From contig NW_027478887.1 in the NCBI RefSeq assembly GCF_051014685.1, positions 186,001 through 250,000 of the forward strand: a stretch of DNA of 64,000 nt, given 5' to 3'. The notes beneath the pieces are model-generated. The model made no database searches, was not told the origin of the DNA, and was given only the letters and a program-made list of their open reading frames with translations. Shown here one piece after another: positions 23,178-37,172 of this stretch (positions are counted from its first letter, which is position 1; each line of letters starts with the position of its first letter). The position numbers were made by a program, and so were the translations under genes. Source of the DNA: Ptiloglossa arizonensis. Its lineage: Eukaryota; Arthropoda; Insecta; Hymenoptera; Colletidae.

Positions 23178-26100
23178 ATAACTAGAACGGCCTAGGGGAA
23201 AACTACACATACCGTTGTAATCGGGCGAGTTTCTACTTTCAGATGCAACAGAAATTTTGCGGATTGGTCAATCCGTTCGCGAGATATGGCAGTTTGGAGG
23301 TAAGAAACGCTTGAGAAACTCAAAATTTTCGCAGTTCTAATGCTCGAAACGAGTAACTAGATCGGCATAGGGGAAAAGTGCGCATACCGTTGTAATCGGG
23401 CGAGTTTCTACTTTCAGATGCAACTGAAATTTTGCGTATTGGTCAATCCGTTCGCGAGATATGGCAGTTTGGAGGTAAGAAACGCTTGAGAAACTCAAAA
23501 TTTTCGCAGTTCTGATGCTCGACACGAATAACTAGAACGGCCTGGGGGCAAAGTGCGCATACCGTTGTAATCGGGCGAGTTTCTACTTTCAGATGCAACA
23601 GAAATTTTGCGGATTGGTCGATCCGTTCGCAAGATGTGGCAGTTTGGAAGTAAGAAACGCTTGAGAAACTCAAAATTTTCGCAGTTCTGATGCTCGAAAC
23701 GAATAACTAGAACGGCCTAGGGGAAAACTACACATACCGTTGTAATCGGGCGAGTTTCTACTCTCAGATGCAACAGAAATTTTGCGGATTGGTCAATCCG
23801 TTCGCGAGATATGGCAGTTTGGAGGTAAGAAACGCTTGAGAAACTCAAAATTGTCGCAGTTCTGATGCTCGAAACGAATAACTAGAACCGTCTAGGGGAA
23901 AAGTGCGCATACCGTTGTAATCGGGCGAGTTTCTACCTTCAGATGCAACAGAAATTATGCGGATTGGTCAATCCGTTCGCGAGATATGGTCGTTTGGATT
24001 TAAGAAACGGTTGAGAAACTCAAAATTTTCGCATTTCTGATGCTGGAAACGAATAAATAGAACGGCCTAGGGGAAAAGTGCGCATACCGTTGTAATCGGG
24101 CGAGTTTCTACTTTCAGAAGCAACAGAAATTTTGCGGATTGGTCAATCCGTTCGCGAGATATGGCAGTTTGGAGGTAAGAAACGCTTGAGAAACTCAAAA
24201 TTTTCGCAGTTCTGATGCTCGAAATGAATAACTGAAACGGCCTAGGGGAAAAGTACGCATACCGTTGTAATCGGGCTAGTCTCTACTTTCAGATGCAACA
24301 GAAACTTTGCGGATTGGTCAATCCGTTCGCGAGATATGGCAGTTTGGAAGTAAGAAACGCTTGAGAAACTCAAAATTTTCGCAGTTCTGATGCTCGAAAC
24401 GAATAACTAGAACGGCCTAGGGGAAAACTACACATACCGTTGTAATCGGGCGAGTTTCTACTTTCAGATGCAACAGAAATTTTGCGGTTTGGTCAATCCG
24501 TTCGCGAGATATGGCAGTTTGGAGATAAGAAACGCGTGAGAAACTCAAAATTTTCGCAGTTCTGATGCTCGAAACGAATGACTAGAACGGCCTAGGGGAA
24601 AATTACACCTACCGTTGTAATCGGGCGAGTTTCTATCTTCAGATGCAACAGAAATCATGGGGATTGGTCAATCCGTTCGCGAGATATGGCCGTTTGGATT
24701 TAAGAAACGCTTGAGAAACTCAAAATTTTCGCAGTTCTGATGCTCGAAACGAGTAACTAGAACGGCCTAGGGGAAAAGTGCGCATACCGTTGTAATCGGG
24801 CGAGTTTCTACTTTCAGATGCAACAGAAATTTTGCGGATTGGTCAATCCGTTCGCGAGATATGGCAGTTTGGAGGTAAGAAACGCTTGAGAAACTCAAAA
24901 TTTTCGCAGTTCTGATGCTCGAAACGAATGACTAGAACGGCCTAGGGGAGAAGTACGCATACCGTTGTAATCGGGCGAGTTTCTACCTTCAGATGCAACA
25001 GAAATTATGCGGATTGGTCAATCCGTTCGCGAGATATGGTCGTTTGGATTTAAGAAACGGTTGAGAAACTCAAAATTTTCGCATTTCTGATGCTGGAAAC
25101 GAATAACTAGAACGGCCTAGGGGAAAAGTGCGCATACCGTTGTAATCGGGCGAGTTTCTACTTTCAGAAGCAACAGAAATTTTGCGGATTGGTCAATCCG
25201 TTCGCGAGATATGGCAGTTTGGAGGTAAGAAACGCTTGAGAAACTCAAAATTTTCGCAGTTCTGATGCTCGAAATGAATAACTGAAACGGCCTAGGGGAA
25301 AAGTACGCATACCGTTGTAATCGGGCTAGTTTCTACTTTCAGATGCAACAGAAACTTTGCGGATTGATCAATCCATTCGCGAGATATGGCAGTTTGGAAG
25401 TAAGAAACGCTTGAGAAACTCAAAATTTTCGCAGTTCTGATGCTCGAAACGAATAACTAGAACGGCCTAGGGGAAAACTACACATACCGTTGTAATCGGG
25501 CGAGTTTCTACTTTCAGATGCAACAGAAATTTTGCGGATTGGTCAATCCGTTCGCGAGATATGGCAGTTTGGAGGTAAGAAACGCTTGAGAAACTCAAAA
25601 TTTTCGCAGTTCTAATGCTCGAAACGAGTAACTAGATCGGCATAGGGGAAAAGTACGCATACCGCTGTAATCGGGCGAGTTTCTACTTTCAGATGCAACA
25701 GAAATTTTGCGGATTGATCAATCCGTTCGCGAGATATGGCAGTTTGGAGATAAGAAACGCGTGAGAAACTCAAAATTTTCGCAGTTCTGATGCTCGAAAC
25801 GAATGACTAGAACGGCCTAGGGGAGAAGTACGCATACCGTTGTGATCGGGCGAGTTTCTATTTTCAGATGCAACAGAAATTTTGCGGATTGGTCGATCCG
25901 TTCGCGAGATATGGCCGTTTGGATTTAAGAAACGCTTGAGAAACTCAAAATTTTCGCAGTTCTGATGCTCGAAACGAGTAACTAGAACGGCCTAGGGGAA
26001 AAGTGCGCATACCGTTGTAATCGGGCGAGTTTCTACTTTCAGATGCAACAGAAATTTTGCGGATTGGTCAATCCGTTCGCGAGATATGGCAGTTTGGAGG

Positions 26101-28312
26101 TAAGAAACGCTTGAGAAACTCAAAATTTTCGCAGTTCTGATGCTCGAAACGAATGACTAGAACGGCCTAGGGGAGAAGTACGCATACCGTTGTAATCGGG
26201 CGAGTTTCTACCTTCAGATGCAACAGAAATTATGCGGATTGGTCAATCCGTTCGCGAGATATGGTCGTTTGGATTTATGAAACGGTTGAGAAACTCAAAA
26301 TTTTCGCATTTCTGATGCTGGAAACGAATAACTAGAACGGCCTAGGGGAAAAGTGCGCATACCGTTGTAATCGGGCGAGTTTCTACTTTCAGAAGCAACA
26401 GAAATTTTGCGGATTGGTCAATCCGTTCGCGAGATATGGCAGTTTGGATATAAGAAACGCTTGAGAAACTCAAAATTTTCGCAGTTCTGATGCTCGAAAC
26501 GAGTAACTAGAACGGCCTAGGGGAAAAGTGCGCATACCGTTGTAATCGGGCGAGTTTCTACTTTCAGATGCAACAGAAATTTTGCGGATTGGTCAATCCG
26601 TTCGCGAGATATGGCAGTTTGGAGGTAAGAAACGCTTGAGAAACTCAAAATTTTCGCAGTTCTGATGCTCGAAACGAATGACTAGAACGGCCTAGGGGAG
26701 AAGTACGCATACCGTTGTAATCGGGCGAGTTTCTACCTTCAGATGCAACAGAAATTATGCGGATTGGTCAATCCGTTCGCGAGATATGGTCGTTTGGATT
26801 TAAGAAACGGTTGAGAAACTCAAAATTTTCGCATTTCTGATGCTGGAAACGAATAACTAGAACGGCCTAGGGGAAAAGTGCGCATACCGTTGTAATCGGG
26901 CGAGTTTCTACTTTCAGAAGCAACAGAAATTTTGCGGATTGGTCAATCCGTTCGCGAGATATGGCAGTTTGGAGGTAAGAAACGCTTGAGAAACTCAAAA
27001 TTTTCGCAGTTCTGATGCTCGAAATGAATAACTGAAACGGCCTAGGGGAAAAGTACGCATACCGTTGTAATCGGGCTAGTTTCTACTTTCAGATGCAACA
27101 GAAACTTTGCGGATTGGTCAATCCGTTCGCGAGATATGGCAGTTTGGAAGTAAGAAACGCTTGAGAAACTCAAAATTTTCGCAGTTCTGATGCTCGAAAC
27201 GAATAACTAGAACGGCCTAGGGGAAAACTACACATACCGTTGTAATCGGGCGAGTTTCTACTTTCAGATGCAACAGAAATTTTGCGGATTGGTCAATCCG
27301 TTCGCGAGATATGGCAGTTTGGAGGTAAGAAACGCTTGAGAAACTCAAAATTTTCGCAGTTCTAATGCTCGAAACGAGTAACTAGATCGGCATAGGGGAA
27401 AATTACACCTACCGTTGTAATCGGGCGAGTTTCTACTTTCAGATGCAACAGAAATTTTGCGGATTGGTCAATCCGTTCGCGAGATATGGCAGTTTGGAGG
27501 TAAGAAACGCTTGAGAAACTCAAAATTTTCGCAGTTCTGATGCTCGAAACGAATGACTAGAGCGGCCTAGGGGAGAAGTACATATACCGTTGTAATCGGG
27601 CGAGTTTCTATCTTCAGATGCAACAGAAATCATGCGGATTGGTCAATCCGTTCGCGAGATATGGCAGTTTGGAGGTAAGAAACGCTTGAGAAACTCAAAA
27701 TTTTCGCAGTTCTGATGCTCGAAACGAATGACTAGAACGGCCTAGGGGAGAAGTACGCATACCGTTGTAATCGGGCGAGTTTCTACCTTCAGATGCAACA
27801 GAAATTATGCGGATTGGTCAATCCGTTCGCGAGATATGGTCGTTTGGATTTAAGAAACGGTTGAGAAACTCAAAATTTTCGCATTTCTGATGCTGGAAAC
27901 GAATAACTAGAACGGCCTAGGGGAAAAGTGCGCATACCGTTGTAATCGGGCGAGTTTCTACTTTCAGAAGCAACAGAAATTTTGCGGATTGGTCAATCCG
28001 TTCGCGAGATATGGCAGTTTGGAGGTAAGAAACGCTTGAGAAACTCAAAATTTTCGCAGTTCTGATGCTCGAAATGAATAACTGAAACGGCCTAGGGGAA
28101 AAGTACGCCTACCGTTGTAATCGGGCTAGTTTCTACTTTCAGATGCAACAGAAACTTTGCGGATTGATCAATCCGTTCGCGAGATATGGCAGTTTGGAAG
28201 TAAGAAACGCTTGAGAAACTCAAAATTTTCGCAGTTCTGATGCTCGAAACGAATAACTAGAACGGCCTAGGGGAAAACTACACATACCGTTGTAATCGGG
28301 CGAGTTTCTACT

Positions 28313-31047
28313 TTCAGATGCAACAGAAATTATGCGGATTGGTCAATCCGTTCGCGAGATATGGTCGTTTGGATTTAAGAAACGGTTGAGAAACTCAAAA
28401 TTTTCGCATTTCTGATGCTGGAAACGAATAACTAGAACGGCCTAGGGGAAAACTACACATACCGTTGTAATCGGGCGAGTTTCTACTTTCAGATGCAACA
28501 GAAATTTTGCGGATTGGTCAATCCGTTCGCGAGATATGGCAGTTTGGAGGTAAGAAACGCTTGAGAAACTCAAAATTTTCGCAGTTCTAATGCTCGAAAC
28601 GAGTAACTAGATCGGCATAGTGGAAAAGTACGCATACCGTTGTAATCGGGCGAGTTTCTACTTTCAGATGCAACAGAAATTTTGCGGATTGATCAAACCG
28701 TTCGCGAGATATGGCAGTTTGGAGATAAGAAACGCGTGAGAAACTCAAAATTTTCGCAGTTCTGATGCTCGAAACGAATGACTAGAACGGCCTAGGGGAA
28801 AATTACACCTACCGTTGTAATCGGGCGAGTTTCTACTTTCAGATGCAACAGAAATTTTGCGGATTGGTCAATCCGTTCGCGAGATATGGCAGTTTGGAGG
28901 TAAGAAACGCTTGAGAAACTCAAAATTTTCGCAGTTCTGATGCTCGAAACGAATGACTAGAGCGGCCTAGGGGAGAAGTACATATACCGTTGTAATCGGG
29001 CGATTTTCTATCTTCAGATGCAACAGAAATCATGCGGATTGGTCAATCCGTTCGCGAGATATGGCCGTTTGGATTTAAGAAACGCTTGAGAAACTCAAAA
29101 TTTTCGCAGTTCTGATGCTCGAAACGAGTAACTAGAACGGCCTAGGGGAAAAGTGCGCATACCGTTGTAATCGGGCGAGTTTCTACTTTCAGATGCAACA
29201 GAAATTTTGCGGATTGGTCAATCCGTTCGCGAGATATGGCAGTTTGGAGGTAAGAAACGCTTGAGAAACTCAAAATTTTCGCAGTTCTGATGCTCGAAAC
29301 GAATGACTAGAACGGCCTAGGGGAGAAGTACGCATACCGTTGTAATCGGGCGAGTTTCTGCCTTCAGATGCAACAGAAATTATGCGGATTGGTCAATCCG
29401 TTCGCGAGATATGGTCGTTTGGATTTAAGAAACGGTTGAGAAACTCAAAATTTTCGCATTTCTGATGCTGGAAACGAATAACTAGAACGGCCTAGGGGAA
29501 AAGTGCGCATACGGTTGTAATCGGGCGAGTTTCTACTTTCAGAAGCAACAGAAATTTTGCGGATTGGTCAATCCGTTCGCGAGATATGGCAGTTTGGAGG
29601 TAAGAAACGCTTGAGAAACTCAAAATTTTCGCAGTTCTGATGCTCGAAACGAATAACTAGAACGGCCTAGGGGAAAACTACACATACCGTTGTAATCGGG
29701 CGAGTTTCTACTTTCAGATGCAACAGAAATTTTGCGGATTGGTCAATCCGTTCGCGAGATATGGCAGTTTGGAGGTAAGAAACGCTTGAGAAACTCAAAA
29801 TTTTCGCAGTTCTAATGCTCGAAACGAGTAACCTGATCGGCATAGGGGAAAAGTACGCATACCGTTGTAATCGGGCGAGTTTCTACTTTCAGATGCAACA
29901 GAAATTTTGCGGATTGATCAATCCGTTCACGAGATATGGCAGTTTGGAGATAAGAAACGCGTGAGAAACTCAAAATTTTCGCAGTTCTGATGCTCGAAAC
30001 GAATGACTAGAACGGCCTAGGGGAGAAGTACGCATACCGTTGTGATCGGGCGAGTTTCTATTTTCAGATGCAACAGAAATTTTGCGGATTGGTCGATCCG
30101 TTCGCGAGATGTGGCAGTTTGGAAGTAAGAAGCGCTTGAGAAACTCAAAATTTTCGCAGTTCTGATGCTCGAAATGAATAACTGAAACGGCCTAGGGGAA
30201 AAGTACGCATACCGTTGTAATCGGGCTAGTTTCTACTTTCAGATGCAACAGAAATTTTGCGGATTGGTCAATCCGTTCGCGAGATATGGCAGTTTGGAGG
30301 TAAGAAACGCTTGAGAAACTCAAAATTTTCGCAGTTCTGATACTCGAAACGAATAACTAGAACGGCCTAGGGGAAAACTACACATACCGTTGTAATCGGG
30401 CGAGTTTCTACTTTCAGATGCAACAGAAATTTTGCGGATTGGTCAATCCGTTCGCGAGATATGGCAGTTTGGAGGTAAGAAACGCTTGAGAAACTCAAAA
30501 TTTTCGCAGTTCTGATGCTCGAAACGAATGACTAGAACGGCCTAGGGGAGAAGTACGCATACCGTTGTGATCGGGCGAGTTTCTATTTTCAGATGCAACA
30601 GAAATTTTGCGGATTGGTCGATCCGTTCGCGAGATGTGGCAGTTTGGAAGTAAGAAACGCTTGAGAAACTCAAAATTTTCGCAGTTCTGATGCTCGAAAT
30701 GAATAACTGAAACGGCCTAGGGGAAAAGTACGCATACCGTTGTAATCGGGCTAGTTTCTACTTTCAGATGCAACAGAAATTTTGCGGATTGGTCAATCCG
30801 TTCGCGAGATATGGCAGTTTGGAGGTAAGAAACGCTTGAGAAACTCAAAATTTTCGCAGTTCTGATGCTCGAAACGAATAACTAGAACGGCCTAGGGGAA
30901 AACTACACATACCGTTGTAATCGGGCTAGTTTCTACTTTCAGATGCAACAGAAATTTTGCGGATTGGTCAATCCGTTCGCGAGATATGGCAGTTTGGAGG
31001 TAAGAAACGCTTGAGAAACTCAAAATTTTCGCAGTTCTGATGCTCGA
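28313..31047 (+). repeat. 2.7-kb block, partner 6125 bp downstream
   Basis: Matches 34438-37172 at an offset of 35 monomers. Shared rare variants are 'catagtgg' (28616 and 34741), 'gagtaacctg' (29826 and 35951), 'catacggttg' (about 29508 and 35633) and 'tctgatactc' (30336 and 36461). Matching ends at 31048, where this copy has 'cgacac' and the other 'cgaaac'. Confidence 0.85.
29232..30986 (+). repeat. 11-monomer higher-order repeat, copy 1
   Basis: Matches 31157-32911 at an offset of 1925 bases (11 monomers). About ten of the eleven monomers are near-identical and the eleventh differs. Shared rare variants are 'catacggttg' and 'gagtaacctg' (29826 and 31751). Mismatches seen include 30341 ('gatactc' against 'gatgctc') and two C-to-T changes in copy 2 at about 31835 and 31848. 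Confidence 0.82.
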
Positions 31048-31156
31048 CACGAATAACTAGAATGGCCTAGTGGAAAAGTGCGCATACCGTTGTAATCGGG
31101 CGAGTTTCTACTTTCAGATGCAACAGAAATTTTGCGGATTGGTCAATCCGTTCGCC

Positions 31157-32911
31157 AGATATGGCAGTTTGGAGGTAAGAAACGCTTGAGAAACTCAAAA
31201 TTTTCGCAGTTCTGATGCTCGAAACGAATGACTAGAACGGCCTAGGGGAGAAGTACGCATACCGTTGTAATCGGGCGAGTTTCTGCCTTCAGATGCAACA
31301 GAAATTATGCGGATTGGTCAATCCGTTCGCGAGATATGGTCGTTTGGATTTAAGAAACGGTTGAGAAACTCAAAATTTTCGCATTTCTGATGCTGGAAAC
31401 GAATAACTAGAACGGCCTAGGGGAAAAGTGCGCATACGGTTGTAATCGGGCGAGTTTCTACTTTCAGAAGCAACAGAAATTTTGCGGATTGGTCAATCCG
31501 TTCGCGAGATATGGCAGTTTGGAGGTAAGAAACGCTTGAGAAACTCAAAATTTTCGCAGTTCTGATGCTCGAAACGAATAACTAGAACGGCCTAGGGGAA
31601 AACTACACATACCGTTGTAATCGGGCGAGTTTCTACTTTCAGATGCAACAGAAATTTTGCGGATTGGTCAATCCGTTCGCGAGATATGGCAGTTTGGAGG
31701 TAAGAAACGCTTGAGAAACTCAAAATTTTCGCAGTTCTAATGCTCGAAACGAGTAACCTGATCGGCATAGGGGAAAAGTACGCATACCGTTGTAATCGGG
31801 CGAGTTTCTACTTTCAGATGCAACAGAAATTTTGTGGATTGATCAATTCGTTCACGAGATATGGCAGTTTGGAGATAAGAAACGCGTGAGAAACTCAAAA
31901 TTTTCGCAGTTCTGATGCTCGAAACGAATGACTAGAACGGCCTAGGGGAGAAGTACGCATACCGTTGTGATCGGGCGAGTTTCTATTTTCAGATGCAACA
32001 GAAATTTTGCGGATTGGTCGATCCGTTCGCGAGATGTGGCAGTTTGGAAGTAAGAAGCGCTTGAGAAACTCAAAATTTTCGCAGTTCTGATGCTCGAAAT
32101 GAATAACTGAAACGGCCTAGGGGAAAAGTACGCATACCGTTGTAATCGGGCTAGTTTCTACTTTCAGATGCAACAGAAATTTTGCGGATTGGTCAATCCG
32201 TTCGCGAGATATGGCAGTTTGGAGGTAAGAAACGCTTGAGAAACTCAAAATTTTCGCAGTTCTGATGCTCGAAACGAATAACTAGAACGGCCTAGGGGAA
32301 AACTACACATACCGTTGTAATCGGGCGAGTTTCTACTTTCAGATGCAACAGAAATTTTGCGGATTGGTCAATCCGTTCGCGAGATATGGCAGTTTGGAGG
32401 TAAGAAACGCTTGAGAAACTCAAAATTTTCGCAGTTCTGATGCTCGAAACGAATGACTAGAACGGCCTAGGGGAGAAGTACGCATACCGTTGTGATCGGG
32501 CGAGTTTCTATTTTCAGATGCAACAGAAATTTTGCGGATTGGTCGATCCGTTCGCGAGATGTGGCAGTTTGGAAGTAAGAAACGCTTGAGAAACTCAAAA
32601 TTTTCGCAGTTCTGATGCTCGAAATGAATAACTGAAACGGCCTAGGGGAAAAGTACGCATACCGTTGTAATCGGGCTAGTTTCTACTTTCAGATGCAACA
32701 GAAATTTTGCGGATTGGTCAATCCGTTCGCGAGATATGGCAGTTTGGAGGTAAGAAACGCTTGAGAAACTCAAAATTTTCGCAGTTCTGATGCTCGAAAC
32801 GAATAACTAGAACGGCCTAGGGGAAAACTACACATACCGTTGTAATCGGGCTAGTTTCTACTTTCAGATGCAACAGAAATTTTGCGGATTGGTCAATCCG
32901 TTCGCGAGATA
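31157..32911 (+). repeat. 11-monomer higher-order repeat, copy 2
   Basis: Second copy at an offset of 1925 bases. A third version of the same monomer order lies in 35357-37111 through the 6125-bp duplication. The limits are 'ttcgccagat' at 31156 and 'gatacgg' at 32912. Confidence 0.82.
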
Positions 32912-33052
32912 CGGCAGTTTGGAGATAAGAAACGCTTGAGAAACTCAAAATTTTCGCAGTTCTGATGCTCGAAATGAATAACTGAAACGGCCTAGGGGAA
33001 AACTACACCTACCGTTGTAATCGGGCGAGTTTCTACTTTCAGATGCAACAGA

Positions 33053-34352
33053 AGTTTTGCGGATTGGTCAATCCGTTCGCGAGATATGGCAGTTTGGAGG
33101 TAAGAAACGCTTGAGAAACTCAAAATTTTCGCAGTTCTGATGCTCGAAACGAATGACTAGAGCGGCCTAGGGGAGAAGTACATATACCGTTGTAATCGGG
33201 CGAGTTTCTATCTTCAGATGCAACAGAAATCATGCGGATTGGTCAATCCGTTCGCGAGATATGGTCGTTTGGATTTAAGAAACGGTTGAGAAACTCAAAA
33301 TTTTCGCAGTTCTGATGCTCGAAACGAGTAACTAGAACGGCCTAGGGGAAAAGTGCGCATACCGTTGTAATCGGGCGAGTTTCTACTTTCAGATGCAACA
33401 GAAATTTTGCGTATTGGTCAATCCGTTCGCGAGATATGGCAGTTTGGAGGTAAGAAACGCTTGAGAAACTCAAAATTTTCGCAGTTCTGATGCTCGAAAC
33501 GAATGACTAGAACGGCCGAGGGGAGAAGTACGCATACCGTTGGGATGGGGCGAGTTTCTGTTTTCAGATGCAACAGAAATTTTGCGGATTGGTCGATCCG
33601 TTCGCGAGATGTGGCAGTTTGGAAGTAAGAAGCGCTTGAGAAACTCAAAATTTTCGCAGTTCTGATGCTCGAAATGAATAACTGAAACGGCCTAGGGGAA
33701 AAGTACGCATACCGTTGTAATCGGGCTAGTTTCTACTTTCAGATGCAACAGAAATTTTGCGGATTGGTCAATCCGTTCGCGAGATATGGCAGTTTGGAGG
33801 TAAGAAACGCTTGAGAAACTCAAAATTTTCGCAGTTCTGATGCTCGAAACGAATGACTAGAGCGGCCTAGGGGAGAAGTACATATACCGTTGTAATCGGG
33901 CGAGTTTCTATCTCCAGATGCAACAGAAATCATGCGGATTGGTCAATCCGTTCGCGAGATATGGTCGTTTGGATTTAAGAAACGGTTGAGAAACTCAAAA
34001 TTTTCGCAGTTCTGATGCTCGAAACGAGTAACTAGAACGGCCTAGGGGAAAAGTGCGCATACCGTTGTAATCGGGCGAGTTTCTACTTTCAGATGCAACA
34101 GAAATTTTGCGTATTGGTCAATCCGTTCGCGAGATATGGCAGTTTGGAGGTAAGAAACGCTTGAGAAACTCAAAATTTTCGCAGTTCTGATGCTCGAAAC
34201 GAATGACTAGAACGGCCGAGGGGAGAAGTACGCATACCGTTGTGATGGGGCGAGTTTCTGTTTTCAGATGCAACAGAAATTTTGCGGATTGGTCGATCCG
34301 TTCGCGAGATGTGGCAGTTTGGAAGTAAGAAACGCTTGAGAAACTCAAAATT
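33053..34352 (+). repeat. Four-monomer (700-bp) repeat, first pair
   Basis: Two tandem copies of a four-monomer unit, spaced 700 bases apart. The unit includes 'agagcgg/catatacc/tctatcttcag', 'ggtcgtttggatttaag', a 'gcgtattgg' monomer and the rare 'ggccgagggg/gatggggcgag' monomer. The whole pair recurs at 37078-38377 (offset 4025, 23 monomers). Mismatches seen include 33543 ('ttgggatg' against 'ttgtgatg') and 33914 ('tctccag' against 'tcttcag'). Confidence 0.82.
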
Positions 34353-34437
34353 TTCGCAGTTCTGATGCTCGAAATGAATACCTGAAACGGCCTAGGGGAA
34401 AAGTACGCATACCGTTGTAATCGGGCGAGTTTCTGCC

Positions 34438-37172
34438 TTCAGATGCAACAGAAATTATGCGGATTGGTCAATCCGTTCGCGAGATATGGTCGTTTGGATT
34501 TAAGAAACGGTTGAGAAACTCAAAATTTTCGCATTTCTGATGCTGGAAACGAATAACTAGAACGGCCTAGGGGAAAACTACACATACCGTTGTAATCGGG
34601 CGAGTTTCTACTTTCAGATGCAACAGAAATTTTGCGGATTGGTCAATCCGTTCGCGAGATATGGCAGTTTGGAGGTAAGAAACGCTTGAGAAACTCAAAA
34701 TTTTCGCAGTTCTAATGCTCGAAACGAGTAACTAGATCGGCATAGTGGAAAAGTACGCATACCGTTGTAATCGGGCGAGTTTCTACTTTCAGATGCAACA
34801 GAAATTTTGCGGATTGATCAAACCGTTCGCGAGATATGGCAGTTTGGAGATAAGAAACGCGTGAGAAACTCAAAATTTTCGCAGTTCTGATGCTCGAAAC
34901 GAATGACTAGAACGGCCTAGGGGAAAATTACACCTACCGTTGTAATCGGGCGAGTTTCTACTTTCAGATGCAACAGAAATTTTGCGGATTGGTCAATCCG
35001 TTCGCGAGATATGGCAGTTTGGAGGTAAGAAACGCTTGAGAAACTCAAAATTTTCGCAGTTCTGATGCTCGAAACGAATGACTAGAGCGGCCTAGGGGAG
35101 AAGTACATATACCGTTGTAATCGGGCGATTTTCTATCTTCAGATGCAACAGAAATCATGCGGATTGGTCAATCCGTTCGCGAGATATGGCCGTTTGGATT
35201 TAAGAAACGCTTGAGAAACTCAAAATTTTCGCAGTTCTGATGCTCGAAACGAGTAACTAGAACGGCCTAGGGGAAAAGTGCGCATACCGTTGTAATCGGG
35301 CGAGTTTCTACTTTCAGATGCAACAGAAATTTTGCGGATTGGTCAATCCGTTCGCGAGATATGGCAGTTTGGAGGTAAGAAACGCTTGAGAAACTCAAAA
35401 TTTTCGCAGTTCTGATGCTCGAAACGAATGACTAGAACGGCCTAGGGGAGAAGTACGCATACCGTTGTAATCGGGCGAGTTTCTGCCTTCAGATGCAACA
35501 GAAATTATGCGGATTGGTCAATCCGTTCGCGAGATATGGTCGTTTGGATTTAAGAAACGGTTGAGAAACTCAAAATTTTCGCATTTCTGATGCTGGAAAC
35601 GAATAACTAGAACGGCCTAGGGGAAAAGTGCGCATACGGTTGTAATCGGGCGAGTTTCTACTTTCAGAAGCAACAGAAATTTTGCGGATTGGTCAATCCG
35701 TTCGCGAGATATGGCAGTTTGGAGGTAAGAAACGCTTGAGAAACTCAAAATTTTCGCAGTTCTGATGCTCGAAACGAATAACTAGAACGGCCTAGGGGAA
35801 AACTACACATACCGTTGTAATCGGGCGAGTTTCTACTTTCAGATGCAACAGAAATTTTGCGGATTGGTCAATCCGTTCGCGAGATATGGCAGTTTGGAGG
35901 TAAGAAACGCTTGAGAAACTCAAAATTTTCGCAGTTCTAATGCTCGAAACGAGTAACCTGATCGGCATAGGGGAAAAGTACGCATACCGTTGTAATCGGG
36001 CGAGTTTCTACTTTCAGATGCAACAGAAATTTTGCGGATTGATCAATCCGTTCACGAGATATGGCAGTTTGGAGATAAGAAACGCGTGAGAAACTCAAAA
36101 TTTTCGCAGTTCTGATGCTCGAAACGAATGACTAGAACGGCCTAGGGGAGAAGTACGCATACCGTTGTGATCGGGCGAGTTTCTATTTTCAGATGCAACA
36201 GAAATTTTGCGGATTGGTCGATCCGTTCGCGAGATGTGGCAGTTTGGAAGTAAGAAGCGCTTGAGAAACTCAAAATTTTCGCAGTTCTGATGCTCGAAAT
36301 GAATAACTGAAACGGCCTAGGGGAAAAGTACGCATACCGTTGTAATCGGGCTAGTTTCTACTTTCAGATGCAACAGAAATTTTGCGGATTGGTCAATCCG
36401 TTCGCGAGATATGGCAGTTTGGAGGTAAGAAACGCTTGAGAAACTCAAAATTTTCGCAGTTCTGATACTCGAAACGAATAACTAGAACGGCCTAGGGGAA
36501 AACTACACATACCGTTGTAATCGGGCGAGTTTCTACTTTCAGATGCAACAGAAATTTTGCGGATTGGTCAATCCGTTCGCGAGATATGGCAGTTTGGAGG
36601 TAAGAAACGCTTGAGAAACTCAAAATTTTCGCAGTTCTGATGCTCGAAACGAATGACTAGAACGGCCTAGGGGAGAAGTACGCATACCGTTGTGATCGGG
36701 CGAGTTTCTATTTTCAGATGCAACAGAAATTTTGCGGATTGGTCGATCCGTTCGCGAGATGTGGCAGTTTGGAAGTAAGAAACGCTTGAGAAACTCAAAA
36801 TTTTCGCAGTTCTGATGCTCGAAATGAATAACTGAAACGGCCTAGGGGAAAAGTACGCATACCGTTGTAATCGGGCTAGTTTCTACTTTCAGATGCAACA
36901 GAAATTTTGCGGATTGGTCAATCCGTTCGCGAGATATGGCAGTTTGGAGGTAAGAAACGCTTGAGAAACTCAAAATTTTCGCAGTTCTGATGCTCGAAAC
37001 GAATAACTAGAACGGCCTAGGGGAAAACTACACATACCGTTGTAATCGGGCTAGTTTCTACTTTCAGATGCAACAGAAATTTTGCGGATTGGTCAATCCG
37101 TTCGCGAGATATGGCAGTTTGGAGGTAAGAAACGCTTGAGAAACTCAAAATTTTCGCAGTTCTGATGCTCGA
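34438..37172 (+). repeat. 2.7-kb block, partner 6125 bp upstream
   Basis: Second copy of 28313-31047. It carries the same ordered rare variants, including the 'agcgcttgag' monomer near 36257, so it preserves the order of about 15 monomers. Confidence 0.85.

Larger units (their letters stand above)
13578..28312 (+). repeat. Mosaic domain built on a four-monomer cassette
   Basis: A region of nested, overlapping duplications. The most frequent order of subtypes is: 'gaatgactag/agaagtacgc/taccttcag/ttatgcgg', then 'ggatttaagaaacggttgag/catttctgatgctgg', then 'gaaatgaataactgaaacgg/gggctag/aaactttg', then 'gaataactag/aaaactacacatacc'. The last three appear in this order starting near 14945, 17570, 18970, 21070, 22470, 24050, 25090, 26840 and 27890. 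From 24.7 to 27.0 kb a 'gagtaactag' monomer starts related cassettes at 24751, 25976 and 26501 (offsets of 7 and 3 monomers). A one-base deletion lies in 14371-14380. Confidence 0.8.
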
